This document shows, piece after piece, positions 46,596-55,813 of a DNA stretch of 64,000 bases. Position 1 is the stretch's first letter, and every line of letters starts with the position of its first letter. The stretch is from Sulfitobacter sp. SK011 (GTDB lineage: Bacteria > Pseudomonadota > Alphaproteobacteria > Rhodobacterales > Rhodobacteraceae), in assembly GCF_003352065.1 (NCBI RefSeq), contig NZ_CP025803.1, positions 2,397,574 to 2,461,573 on the forward strand, written 5' to 3'. Both the position numbers and the translations under genes were made by a program. Under the pieces are notes generated by a model. That model made no database searches. It worked only from the letters and a program-made list of their open reading frames with translations, and had not been told where the DNA came from.

Positions 46596-46905
46596 ACTCC
46601 TTTACCGAACGAGACTGCCCAGCTCGAAGCGTCCGGAACGTACGCAATGGGTGAGTTCAGCCTCGTTCAGATTTGGCACTTGCAGCGAATGACCGCAAAG
46701 CGGGTTGCAACCGCAGAATGCCAACTGGGTGCTGAGAGTCCGGTTTGGGCCGCTCACGTCGACAAAGGCGAGCCCCGCTGTGGCGAAACTCTACGCCGCC
46801 GCAAGGCCGCAAAGAGCCCTTGGCGACCACCATTCTTCTTTGAACAATTGACACGAACTGGTGATTTCTCAGAAGTTGTGAATTGAGCGCAAACGGAGAT
46901 TTTCA
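46596..46905. repeat. Gap with dispersed repeat
   Basis: 310 bases with a repeat at about 46680-46770. The 22 bases 46732-46753 match 29934-29955 exactly on the other strand. No gene. Confidence 0.6.
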
Positions 46906-47625
46906 ATGGAAACTGCTGGCAACACCATCGGTATCATCGGTGGTTCAGGAATGCTCGGATCGGCGATTTCGAGTGCCCTTCTTGGTAGCGGAGCGTTTGA
47001 ACAATCGAATTTCTGGGTTTCGAACAGAAGTGGCAATGCCTCTGGGGTTGAACAAAGTTCGATTATTCACTTCACGAAAGACAATCAGGAGTTGGTGGAC
47101 GCCTGCGATGTCATCATTTTGTGTGTGCCGCCTGCACGATTTCCTGACATCGACATCCGCGCACCCAACAGGTTGGTCATTTCAGTTATGGCCGGTGTGA
47201 CGATTGATGAAATGAAATCCAAGATAGCGGCTGTTCGTGTCGTGCGGGCCATGAGCAGTCCGGCCGCTTCCTTGTCCATGGCGTATTCACCTTGGATAGC
47301 AAGCGCTGAAACTACAGCGGCCGACAGAAATATCGTGAGAAAAATCTTTGGAGCTTGCGGGACAACGGATGAGGTTTTCGACGAGCAACAGCTCGACCAC
47401 TTCACCGCAATGACTGGCCCCGTACCCGGTTTTGTCGCCTATTTTGCTAAATGCATGGTGGATCATGCCACAAGCCAAGGTATTGCGCCTGATGTCGCTG
47501 ATCGGGCCATCCGTCAACTTTTCCTTGCTGGCGGAACAATGTTAGCTGCCGACAGCGCCAGCCCTGCCGATCATGTTCGTTGGATGATAGAATATGCTGG
47601 AACGACTGCTGCCGGGCTTGTCTGA
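46906..47625 (+). CDS. ProC-like NAD(P)-binding reductase
   Basis: 239-residue oxidoreductase of the pyrroline-5-carboxylate reductase family. Rossmann motif IGIIGGSGMLGSAI at residues 8-21, ILCVPP, VISVMAGVTI, and VRAMSSPAA; the C-terminal dimerisation helices (FTAMTGPVPGFVAYFAKC) are present but the whole is about 30 residues shorter than typical ProC. Likely a paralogue in amino acid or imine metabolism. Ribosome site is weak. Confidence 0.8.
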   Translation: METAGNTIGIIGGSGMLGSAISSALLGSGAFEQSNFWVSNRSGNASGVEQSSIIHFTKDNQELVDACDVIILCVPPARFPDIDIRAPNRLVISVMAGVTIDEMKSKIAAVRVVRAMSSPAASLSMAYSPWIASAETTAADRNIVRKIFGACGTTDEVFDEQQLDHFTAMTGPVPGFVAYFAKCMVDHATSQGIAPDVADRAIRQLFLAGGTMLAADSASPADHVRWMIEYAGTTAAGLV

Positions 47626-47703
47626 CGTCAGCACCCGCGGGACAGATTTGAGGGTTTGAATAAGGGAGGATTTCTGGTTCATCTTATCGATTAGGAGATC
47701 GAG

Positions 47704-48078
47704 ATGACGAAGAAAGCCCAGACGTCCAAAGACGCTGCCGACAAGGTAGTTAAGAACATCCGCCGTAAGACCCGGCAGACATATTCAGCTGAAGAGAAGA
47801 TCCGCATTGTATTGGCAGGCTTGCGCGGCGAGGAAAGCATCTCGGTGCTGTGTCGCCGCGAAGGTATCGCTGAGAGCCTTTATTACAGCTGGTCGAAGGA
47901 ATTTCTCGAAGCTGGCAAGCGCCGGTTATCTGGCGACACGGCACGGCAGGCCACATCGCCTGAGGTAAAGGATTTGCGTTCTGAGTCCTTGGCCCTGAAA
48001 GAATGCGTTGCCGATCTGACCCTTGAGAACCGTCTGCTCAAAAAAAGCATGACAGGGGCTGGGGAGTTCGAGGAATGA
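47704..48078 (+). CDS. IS3-family transposase OrfA
   Basis: 124-residue helix-turn-helix protein (RQTYSAEEKIRIVLAGLRGEESISVLCRREGIAESLYYSWSKEF region) with a leucine-zipper-like end (LRSESLALKECVADLTLENRLLKK). A run of seven A at 48040-48046 lies near its end; a -1 slip there enters the orfB frame without a stop, allowing an OrfAB fusion. Its stop also overlaps the orfB ATG (ATGA). Confidence 0.9.
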   Translation: MTKKAQTSKDAADKVVKNIRRKTRQTYSAEEKIRIVLAGLRGEESISVLCRREGIAESLYYSWSKEFLEAGKRRLSGDTARQATSPEVKDLRSESLALKECVADLTLENRLLKKSMTGAGEFEE

Positions 48079-49055
48079 GATACCCTGCGTCTGAGAAACT
48101 GGAGATCATCCGCACCGTTGAGGGATCGCATCTGCCAGTCAAGCAGACCCTCGACATGCTGGGCATCCCACGCACGACATTCTATCGATGGTACGATCTC
48201 TATGTCGACGGCGGCCTGGATGGACTGGCTGACAGATCTCCACGCCCAAGATCGGTCTGGAACCGCATCCCGGATGCCCGCCGTGGCGACCTGATTGAGT
48301 TTGCGCTGGAACATGAAGAGCTGACCACCCGGGAACTGGCCGTCAAATACACGGATGAGAAGCGGTATTTTATATCTGAATCGTCAGCTTATCGCATTCT
48401 CAAAGCTGCTGATCTCATCACCGCACCGGATTACGTGGTGATCAAAGCGGCCGATGAGTTCAAAGATAAGACAACGGCCATCAACGAGATGTGGCAGACC
48501 GACTTCACCTACTTCAAGATCATTGGCTGGGGTTGGTATTATCTCAGCACGATCCTGGACGATTACAGCCGCTACATCATCGCCTGGAAGCTCTGCACAA
48601 ATATGCGGGCCGAAGATGTGACAGACACGATTGAACTGGCTCTGACAGCATCAGGCTGCGACCAGGCTGTTGTGCGGCACAAGCCACGTCTGCTTAGCGA
48701 CAACGGCTCATGCTACATCTCAGGCGATCTGACCAAGTGGTTGGAGGATCAAAAAATGACGCATGTCCGCGGCGCGCCATTCCACCCGCAGACCCAAGGC
48801 AAGATCGAACGCTGGCACCAGACCATGAAGAACAGGGTTCTGCTGGAGAACTACTACCTACCCGGTGATCTCGAACGCCAAATCGGGGCCTTCGTCGAAT
48901 ACTACAACAACCAGCGTTACCACGAGAGCCTGAACAACGTCACACCCGCAGACGTCTACTTCGGTCGCGACAAAGCCATTCTCAGGGAAAGGAAGAAGAT
49001 CAAGAAACAGACAATCCAACAACGTCGCTTGCAACATCAAAAACAAGCAGCATAA
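48075..49055 (+). CDS. IS3-family transposase OrfB
   Basis: 326-residue DDE integrase. A helix-turn-helix start (TLDMLGIPRTTFYRWYD) precedes the catalytic core: first Asp in MWQTDFTYF, second in LLSDNGSCY, Glu in QGKIERWHQ. C-terminus basic (RERKKIKKQ). Intact, so the element may still move if the frameshift or coupled start works. Confidence 0.92.
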   Translation: MRYPASEKLEIIRTVEGSHLPVKQTLDMLGIPRTTFYRWYDLYVDGGLDGLADRSPRPRSVWNRIPDARRGDLIEFALEHEELTTRELAVKYTDEKRYFISESSAYRILKAADLITAPDYVVIKAADEFKDKTTAINEMWQTDFTYFKIIGWGWYYLSTILDDYSRYIIAWKLCTNMRAEDVTDTIELALTASGCDQAVVRHKPRLLSDNGSCYISGDLTKWLEDQKMTHVRGAPFHPQTQGKIERWHQTMKNRVLLENYYLPGDLERQIGAFVEYYNNQRYHESLNNVTPADVYFGRDKAILRERKKIKKQTIQQRRLQHQKQAA

Positions 49056-49490
49056 TCAATCACACAAACGAGCCAGAGCCTCCAATGCTCAAGCCGCTCT
49101 GATGTTCCATTTTATATGAAGACGGACAGCGGACAAGCCAGCCTCTCGGCTCTAATTACCCAACTGCCGCGCTCTAAGTGTTGTTTCCACTGGCAAGATC
49201 CCCACCTTGCTTTGCTGCATAGACGATTTAGTCTGTCCAGACCCAAACTGGACGCCATTCGATTGTGTGGTATGAACGGTGAGGAGCGCGAGGTCAGCTT
49301 GGGTCTGACGCCAGGAGGTGACATCCCGCGAACAATTCCGAGAATCCGCGGTGCTCGGGATGGCAGACACACTCTGGTTTTCGGCGTACACATCGGTATT
49401 GTTTCATAGAAGCGTTTGCTGCTATGCAATGCGAAGTCGAACGTTCCTAAGACTGCGGCCCAAAAGAACATGTAAGGGGGGGCACATCGT
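49056..49490. other. Gap without a recognised gene
   Basis: 435 bases between the IS3-type element and the MscS gene. A minus-strand frame at 49112-49471 (LHSSKRFYETIPMC) has no support. The AAGGGGGGG site at the end serves the MscS gene. Confidence 0.4.
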
Positions 49491-50657
49491 TTGAGTTTCG
49501 TACAGGAAAATCTAGAAGTTAGCTACATCGCCCTTGTGTTAGGCGCGTTGGTAGTCGCTCCCTTTCTGCAGCGCCTGATAGGTACACTGTTACTCCGGTT
49601 TGCGATACGGACAGAGACGGTCGTCGATGACTTGATTGTAGACGCTCTGCGCCCTTTCCGGTTCATCTACGCCTTGCCTGCATTTTTGGGCTTCTACCTG
49701 TCAGAATGGGTCGCATCGTATACCTATGAAGCCCGGTTGGTTTTCGGCTTGGCCCTGATCGTTCTTGCCGTCGAGTTTGCCATAAAGATCCTTGGAGCCA
49801 TTTCTGCCGTTGTCCGGCACAAAGCGGGTGTAAGAGGCGTTAGCTCCACTGGGTATATTGACCTACTCAAGATATTGACTGTGCTTGTGGGTCTGGCAGT
49901 GGCTGCCTCAATCACGCTTGATTCCGAACTGTCCAAGATTGTCGCAGGACTTGGGGCTGCTACCGCAGTTGCCGGGTTTATCTTCCGCGACACCATTCAC
50001 TCATTATTTGTAGGAATCAAAATTGCCTCATTTGACTTGATCCGTGAGGGCGATTGGTTGTCCGTTCCGAGTTTCGACGCAGACGGTTCAGTAGAACATA
50101 TCGGCCTCTACGATATCAAAATCCGCAACTGGGACCAAACGACGTCACTTATTCCAACGCACAAGGTGCTCGAGGTTGCCAACCGCAACTACTCCAGCAT
50201 GCAGAACGAAGCACGAGCCCGTCAACTCGTCGCCAAGGTTTTGTTCGACATCGATAGCGTGCGTTTGTGCGATCAAGCTTTGCTTGAGAAGCTGAAAAAG
50301 GCGTCACTGATGCCAGATATCGTGGGACCAAAGCTTGAGGCCTTAAGCGAACAGGGCGATGCTCCAAAGGATCAGGTTATCGCCAGTGACGCCGCTACAA
50401 ACTACGACTTGTTTCGAATATATGTGGACAGATACTTGAGGCAGCGATCTGATTTGCACCAGAAGAGATACTATATACTCGTCCGGACATTGGAGCCTGA
50501 AATCCATGGGCTGCCTATGCAAATTTTCGCATATGCCCGTGAGACGGGTATGATCGAATTTTCGAATATACAGTCAAGCATCCTTAGCCATTTGATAGTC
50601 GTGGCCCGGGAATTTGACCTGAAATTCTTCCAGCATACTACGAACGTACATCGATAA
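49491..50657 (+). CDS. MscS-family mechanosensitive channel
   Basis: 388-residue inner-membrane channel. Four hydrophobic helices before the pore, then the TM3-type glycine/alanine helix SKIVAGLGAATAVAGFIFRD and the beta-domain start IREGDWLSVP; the soluble part ends near the C-terminus. It opens under membrane tension and releases solutes. Start codon is TTG, with a strong AAGGGGGGG site. Five bases separate it from the downstream SpoIIE/kinase sensor, so they share an operon. Confidence 0.9.
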   Translation: MSFVQENLEVSYIALVLGALVVAPFLQRLIGTLLLRFAIRTETVVDDLIVDALRPFRFIYALPAFLGFYLSEWVASYTYEARLVFGLALIVLAVEFAIKILGAISAVVRHKAGVRGVSSTGYIDLLKILTVLVGLAVAASITLDSELSKIVAGLGAATAVAGFIFRDTIHSLFVGIKIASFDLIREGDWLSVPSFDADGSVEHIGLYDIKIRNWDQTTSLIPTHKVLEVANRNYSSMQNEARARQLVAKVLFDIDSVRLCDQALLEKLKKASLMPDIVGPKLEALSEQGDAPKDQVIASDAATNYDLFRIYVDRYLRQRSDLHQKRYYILVRTLEPEIHGLPMQIFAYARETGMIEFSNIQSSILSHLIVVAREFDLKFFQHTTNVHR

Positions 50658-50662
50658 AAGGT

Positions 50663-53600
50663 ATGGGGGCTATGGGTGGCGAAACAAATCGGTCAGGCAA
50701 AGAACCAGAAAATAAATCCACTTATCCGAGCCGCTCATTTGTCGGGAACCTCAGGATCCGAACAAAGCTTCTGATCGTTTTGGTGCTCGTTGCCATCGCT
50801 AGCACGGGCGTTTATGCGGTTATTGAATACATGGCCGCGAAGAAGGCGCTGCTGGAGCAGTCTTTCAGCAATCTTACCGCCGTCCGCGAGTTGAAAGCGC
50901 AACAGATTGAAGACTACTTCGATCTTATCTCCAACCAGATTGTCTCACTTTCAGAGAGCCAAACCATCGTTAAAGCGATGCAAGAGTTTCAGGACGCTAC
51001 ATCCCTTTTGGATACAGGGAGCGGAAGCCGAGCTTCCACACTGCTTCAGAGCTACTATGACCGCGAATTTCTGCCACGGCTTGGACAGAATAGTCTCGGT
51101 GAAGACTTGGAGAATTCATCCAGCTATATCCCGGGCGACGGGACCGCGCGTGTACTACAAGATGCCTATATCGCAAAAAATCGAAATCCGACTGGTGAAA
51201 AACACCTTTTGGACGATGCCAGTGACGGCACCCAATACAGCGCTGTTCACAAGCAATACCATTCGACCATTAGAAGCTTTCTGGAAAGATTTGGTTACTA
51301 CGACATCTTCTTGGTCGACGCCGAGACGGGAAGGATCGTCTATTCGGTCTTCAAAGAAGTGGACTTCGGCACTTCGCTTCTGACCGGACCCTACGCGGAC
51401 ACGAACTTCGCCGAAGCCTTCCGGTCTGTGCGCGAAGCGACTTCTGCAGATATAGTCCGATTTGAGGACTTCGCGCCCTATGCTCCCTCTTACAACGCAC
51501 CCGCTTCGTTTGTCGCCTCGCCGATTTTCAATGAAAACGAGATAACTGGCGTCTTGGTGTTCCAAATGCCGATCGACCGGATCAACAACATCATGACCAG
51601 CCAGCGCGCCTGGAGCGATGTCGGGCTGGGTGCCAGCGGCGAGACATATATTGTCGGTGAAGACCTTCTGATGCGCAATCAATCACGTTTCTTGATCGAG
51701 GACCGTGCAGCGTACCTTAAAGCAATCCGCGAAAGCGGCATCGACGAGAAGATCATTGAAAGGATCGATACTTTCAATACGTCGATCGGTCTTCAGCCCG
51801 TCGACACAGTGGGAACACGCTCGGCGCTGGCCGGCGAGGCCAATACTGAAATCTTCCCTGACTATAGAAGTGTCAATGTCCTGTCGGCATACCGTCCTCT
51901 GGGTCTTCCGGGATTGTCTTGGGTGATCATGAGCGAGGTCGATGAGGCAGAGGCGCTCTTGCCTGCACATCGCCTACGCAATCGAACTTTGCTTCTTATG
52001 AGCGCGCTGACCCTCGGTGTTATCTTGGCATCATTCCTGTTTGCACGAACGATGACCCGACCGATCCAGAAGTTGACGGAAAAGGCGAAGGGGATCGCGC
52101 AAGGTGATCTGGGGATCACGATCGATACGACGGGGGGTGATGAGATCGCACAGCTTGCCCGTAATTTCGATGCGATGCGCCAGGCCTTGCGCGAAATGAT
52201 TGAAGGTCTCGAGACAAAAGTTGCGGAGCGAACAAAGGAATTGTCCGATAGCGAAGTTAGGGCTCGCTCAATATTGAACAACGCGGCTGACAGTGTGATC
52301 GTCATAGATGGTGACGGCATTGTCCGTGAGTTCAATCCAAGCGCGGAGGCCACATTCGGTTACAAGGCGAGTGAAGTTATTGGTGGGAAGATTGATGAAC
52401 TGATGCCGGACCGGCATGCGCGTCACCACGACGGTTACCTCCAACATTACCACGACACCGGCGAGAAACGTGTTGTCGATCGAACCCGAGAGGTCGAAGG
52501 GCTTCGAAAGGACGGAACAGAGTTCCCTTTGGAGCTGCATGTCGGCGAGGCCGTGCTTGAAGACGAAAAACTGTTTGTTGGGATCATTAGGGATATTACG
52601 GAGCGTAAGCGACAAGAGAAAAAAATTGCGGACAACTTAAGCTTCGTAACGACTCTTGTGGACTCAGTGCCCAATCCCATCTTTGTCAAAGATACTTCCG
52701 GACGTTACCTAAATTTTAACACTGCCTACGAAAATGCCTTCGGTGTGAAGCGCGAGGACATCATCGGAAAATCCGTAAAGGAGTTGGATTTCTTTCCAGA
52801 GGAATACCGATACAGGCGGCATGAAGAGGATTTGCAGCTCCTCCGGGATGGCGGCAGCAGTCAACGGGAGACAAGCGTTATACTCGGTGACGGGAAAGAG
52901 CATGACATGCTCTTTTGGGCGCGGGCATTCGACCTGTCAGACGGGTCGCGGGGCGGCGTATTGGGTGTGTTCGTAGACATCACCGAGCAAAAAGAGCTAG
53001 AGCGGCAACTCGCTATTGCTAACAAGCGCATGGGCGACGAGTTGAACATCGGGCGCCAGATCCAGATGAGTATGATCCCGCTAACCTTCCCACGCTTCCC
53101 AGAGCACAAGGATCTGGATGTTTGGGCCTATATTCGTCCGGCGCGCGAGGTTGGCGGGGATTTCTACGACTTCTTCATGATCGATGATCGCTATTTCGCA
53201 TTTGTAATCGCCGACGTGTCCGGTAAGGGCGTACCGGCGGCTTTGATGATGGCTGTGGCCAAGACGCTCCTCAAGTCACGATCCCAGGATACGAGGTCCA
53301 CAGAAAATATCATCTCTGCTACGAACAATGAACTCAGCGAAAACAACGACGATTGCATGTTCATTACTGCGTTCTTCGCAATTATCGATACTATGACTGG
53401 CGAAATGACCTACACCAACGCTGGCCATAATCCGCCATATCTGGTCAAGACAGACGGTTCCATGCTGGCGCTGGACCAGCTTCATGGCCCAATGGTTGGT
53501 GTGATGCCCGGAGCCCCATATGGCGAGTCTCAGATCAAGCTTGATATCGATGACAAGATCGTCCTGTACACCGACGGTGTCACCGAAGCGTTCGACGTCA

Positions 53601-54199
53601 ACAATAAGGAGTACGGTGAGAGCAGACTTGAAGATTTCATCCAGCGTTCCAAGAAGCTTGGGACAAAGTATCTCGTTGAGTCTCTTGTACGCGATGTAGA
53701 CGAATTCGTTGGTGAGGAAGAGCAATCAGACGATATCACTGTTTTCTGCCTGCGCTATGTGGCGTGGGATGTCCGGGATGCTCGGGGAACTGTCGAGCTC
53801 CGGCTGGTCAACGATCTTGCGGAAATTGACCGTTGTCTTGAAGCTCTCGAAGAAACCTGCAGACGCTTTGAGCTTCCGGCTGAAATACAAAATGCGTTCT
53901 CGGTTGTTCTGGACGATCTTTTAAACAACGTTATCAACTACGCCTATAAAGAGGATGGCGAGCACGCGATTGACGTTGTCCTGTCGACTGACGGCCAACG
54001 CTTCATTGTGTCCGTTACTGATGAAGGCATTGAGTTCGATCCGTTCATGATTCAAGAGCCAGATACCGACGCGACTATCGATGAACGCCAGATTGGAGGG
54101 CTTGGGATACATCTGATCCGAAACCTTATGGATGATCATTTTTACAGGCGTGACGGCAACAAGAACGTAACAACACTGATGAAACGAATTCAGGCCTGA
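50663..54199 (+). CDS. Multidomain sensor: Cache-HAMP-PAS-PAS-SpoIIE phosphatase-RsbW-like kinase
   Basis: 1178-residue membrane protein. Helix near 35-58, periplasmic double-Cache-like sensor to about 435, helix near 440-465, HAMP (RPIQKLTEKAKGIAQGD), two PAS domains (LNNAADSVIVIDGDG and LVDSVPNPIFVKDTS), a PP2C/SpoIIE phosphatase with metal Asp (REVGGDFYDF, IADVSGKGVPAAL, TDGVTEAFD), then a GHKL kinase of the RsbW type (VLDDLLNNVINYAY, GGLGIHLIRNLMDD). Phosphatase and anti-sigma kinase are fused in one chain, which normally are separate RsbU and RsbW. With two STAS partners downstream it forms a partner-switching module. Confidence 0.92.
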   Translation: MGAMGGETNRSGKEPENKSTYPSRSFVGNLRIRTKLLIVLVLVAIASTGVYAVIEYMAAKKALLEQSFSNLTAVRELKAQQIEDYFDLISNQIVSLSESQTIVKAMQEFQDATSLLDTGSGSRASTLLQSYYDREFLPRLGQNSLGEDLENSSSYIPGDGTARVLQDAYIAKNRNPTGEKHLLDDASDGTQYSAVHKQYHSTIRSFLERFGYYDIFLVDAETGRIVYSVFKEVDFGTSLLTGPYADTNFAEAFRSVREATSADIVRFEDFAPYAPSYNAPASFVASPIFNENEITGVLVFQMPIDRINNIMTSQRAWSDVGLGASGETYIVGEDLLMRNQSRFLIEDRAAYLKAIRESGIDEKIIERIDTFNTSIGLQPVDTVGTRSALAGEANTEIFPDYRSVNVLSAYRPLGLPGLSWVIMSEVDEAEALLPAHRLRNRTLLLMSALTLGVILASFLFARTMTRPIQKLTEKAKGIAQGDLGITIDTTGGDEIAQLARNFDAMRQALREMIEGLETKVAERTKELSDSEVRARSILNNAADSVIVIDGDGIVREFNPSAEATFGYKASEVIGGKIDELMPDRHARHHDGYLQHYHDTGEKRVVDRTREVEGLRKDGTEFPLELHVGEAVLEDEKLFVGIIRDITERKRQEKKIADNLSFVTTLVDSVPNPIFVKDTSGRYLNFNTAYENAFGVKREDIIGKSVKELDFFPEEYRYRRHEEDLQLLRDGGSSQRETSVILGDGKEHDMLFWARAFDLSDGSRGGVLGVFVDITEQKELERQLAIANKRMGDELNIGRQIQMSMIPLTFPRFPEHKDLDVWAYIRPAREVGGDFYDFFMIDDRYFAFVIADVSGKGVPAALMMAVAKTLLKSRSQDTRSTENIISATNNELSENNDDCMFITAFFAIIDTMTGEMTYTNAGHNPPYLVKTDGSMLALDQLHGPMVGVMPGAPYGESQIKLDIDDKIVLYTDGVTEAFDVNNKEYGESRLEDFIQRSKKLGTKYLVESLVRDVDEFVGEEEQSDDITVFCLRYVAWDVRDARGTVELRLVNDLAEIDRCLEALEETCRRFELPAEIQNAFSVVLDDLLNNVINYAYKEDGEHAIDVVLSTDGQRFIVSVTDEGIEFDPFMIQEPDTDATIDERQIGGLGIHLIRNLMDDHFYRRDGNKNVTTLMKRIQA

Positions 54200-54243
54200 A
54201 CCGCTGGTTGCTTGGATAAAAAACGAAAAGCTGAGGGAACAAG

Positions 54244-54582
54244 ATGCACACAGAAGTGACACACCGCGAAACCGAGAAAGCGATAGTGGTCTATGTCGAC
54301 GGGGATCTGACAACCAACACCAGCCCCGAAGTCGAGGAGGAAATTGCCGAGCTCCTTGAAGGTGGTGCGAGGCATGTTGTTATCAACGTGGAGAAGGTGA
54401 ATTTCATCGCCTCGACCGGCCTGAGGGTGATTCTTGCTTTGGGCAAGAAACTCAGTGGGAAGGGTTATAAACTAACTGTTTGCTCAATGAACCAATCCAC
54501 CAAGAGCGTATTCGAGATGTCAGGTTTCACAAAAATCTTTCCGACATATGCGAATGAGGAAGAAGCGCTGGAGCAACTTTGA
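54244..54582 (+). CDS. STAS-domain anti-sigma factor antagonist, first copy
   Basis: 112-residue RsbV/SpoIIAA-type protein. The phosphorylatable Ser is in FIASTGLRVIL. It is a likely substrate of the fused kinase and phosphatase encoded just upstream (44 bases). GAGGGAAC precedes the ATG. Confidence 0.92.
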   Translation: MHTEVTHRETEKAIVVYVDGDLTTNTSPEVEEEIAELLEGGARHVVINVEKVNFIASTGLRVILALGKKLSGKGYKLTVCSMNQSTKSVFEMSGFTKIFPTYANEEEALEQL

Positions 54583-54743
54583 TGGATATGGGTTCCGCCC
54601 CAGCCAATCGCATCGTCCATGGCAACACGTTCACCGGGGCGAGCAGGCATCCATATCATGCGCCGAGCAGGTTTTCATCGTCTCGCGGACTTGAGCGCAG
54701 GGATAAGAACAAACAGCAGCAATTCGCAGAGAGGTGAAAAGGC

Positions 54744-55079
54744 ATGGAAATAACGACAAATGAAGTTGCGGGAGTGTCGTTTGTGAATCTTGACGGAGAG
54801 ATAAAGAGCACGACCTCAGGCGAAGTAATGGACGCCCTTGTGGGTTTGGTGCAGGGCGGTGCAAACAAGCTGCTTCTGAACATCAAAGATGTGAGCTTCA
54901 TAAGCAGCGCAGGTCTTAGAAGTATCCTTGTGGCGGCCAAGCTGCTCAAGAACTCAAATGGTCAATTGAATATCTGCAACGCAAATGAGTCCGTCAAAAA
55001 AGTGCTTGAGACTTCTGGCTTTACAAGTCTCGTGAGTCTTTATCCGGATGAAGATGAAGCACTGGCGGCGTTCAACTAG
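54744..55079 (+). CDS. STAS-domain anti-sigma factor antagonist, second copy
   Basis: 111-residue paralogue of the preceding STAS protein. Phospho-site context FISSAGLRSIL. AGAGAGGTGAAAAGGC gives a strong ribosome site. A 161-base gap separates the two STAS genes, so this one could have separate expression. No sigma factor or response-regulator target is next door. Confidence 0.9.
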   Translation: MEITTNEVAGVSFVNLDGEIKSTTSGEVMDALVGLVQGGANKLLLNIKDVSFISSAGLRSILVAAKLLKNSNGQLNICNANESVKKVLETSGFTSLVSLYPDEDEALAAFN

Positions 55080-55813
55080 ATCGATGACCTTGATGAAGAC
55101 ACACGTGAAGTCGGCTCTTTGTCCAGTTTTTTTTGGGAAATACATACTACGCTGCGAAAATCCGGAATGACCGAATTCGAACTGGCCTGCTCCACTGAGA
55201 GTCCGCTAGTTTAGGTTAAGGGAATTGAATCAGCACTTCATGCCTCGATCAAGGAAGAGTTTTTCAACGAAATACGCCCTTCATGACGGCGCGGTACTTC
55301 AAGCGCATCCGATTTCGCAGTTGCGGCGAAAGTCGGGATTGTCCGCAATGCGGTCTTCGGTGCATTGCGCAGCAAAAGACCGCTTTCCAAACAGTGTAAA
55401 GGTTGGCGCTCCCGGCCCAAAGGAGACATGCATCGACTTTCTCAATGCTGCGGTGCAGCTTTCGCATTCCGGCCATTCGTGCATCGCGCAGCATCTCCAA
55501 AGAAGGAATGAAGGCACCGCTGACTCTGCTGTTTTCGGGCTGAACTGGTAGTTTTTGTTTCCATAAGTGCAATTCCAAACGAACGCTGAGTTTCCCGCCT
55601 GCGACTGTGCTAGTCGTAAATGGAAACAGAGCCGGCCTCCAAGGTCTACTCAAGATGCTCCGGTGTAGCGCGTCATTGCTGCCATTCGCGCAGAGCGCAG
55701 CGTTTTGTCGGCTGAAACGTCGGGCAGCGGACAAAGTCGTCACCGACCAAGGAATGCAATCATCTTCCTGGCGGGGGTTTCCCTACTAAAAGAATTTGCA
55801 GTAAACATGAGCG
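55080..55813. repeat. Long gap with a solo IS end and several dispersed repeats
   Basis: 734 bases. 55215-55281 resembles the left end of the IS1182 elements (listed separately). 55310-55510 and 55640-55745 carry roseobacter-style repeats (GCGAAAGTCGGGATTGTCCGC, CATTCCGGCCATTCG). No gene is supported. Confidence 0.6.
55215..55281 (-). mobile_element. Solo IS1182-type left end
   Basis: On the minus strand it reads GGGCGTATTTCGTTGAAAAAC (core at 55259-55268), then CTCTTCCTTGAT and GCTGATTCAATTCC, matching the first 65 bases of IS copies 1 and 2 up to the transposase leader. No transposase follows, so it is a remnant of a deleted or incomplete copy. Confidence 0.75.

Larger units (their letters stand above)
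47640..49110 (+). mobile_element. IS3-family element (borders approximate)
   Basis: Contains orfA and orfB in the IS3 arrangement. Terminal repeats could not be defined by eye, so the borders are only outer estimates from the coding region and flanks. Confidence 0.6.

Noticed and set aside
49112..49471. 119-codon minus-strand frame
   Set aside because: No family, no ribosome site and repeat-like surroundings.
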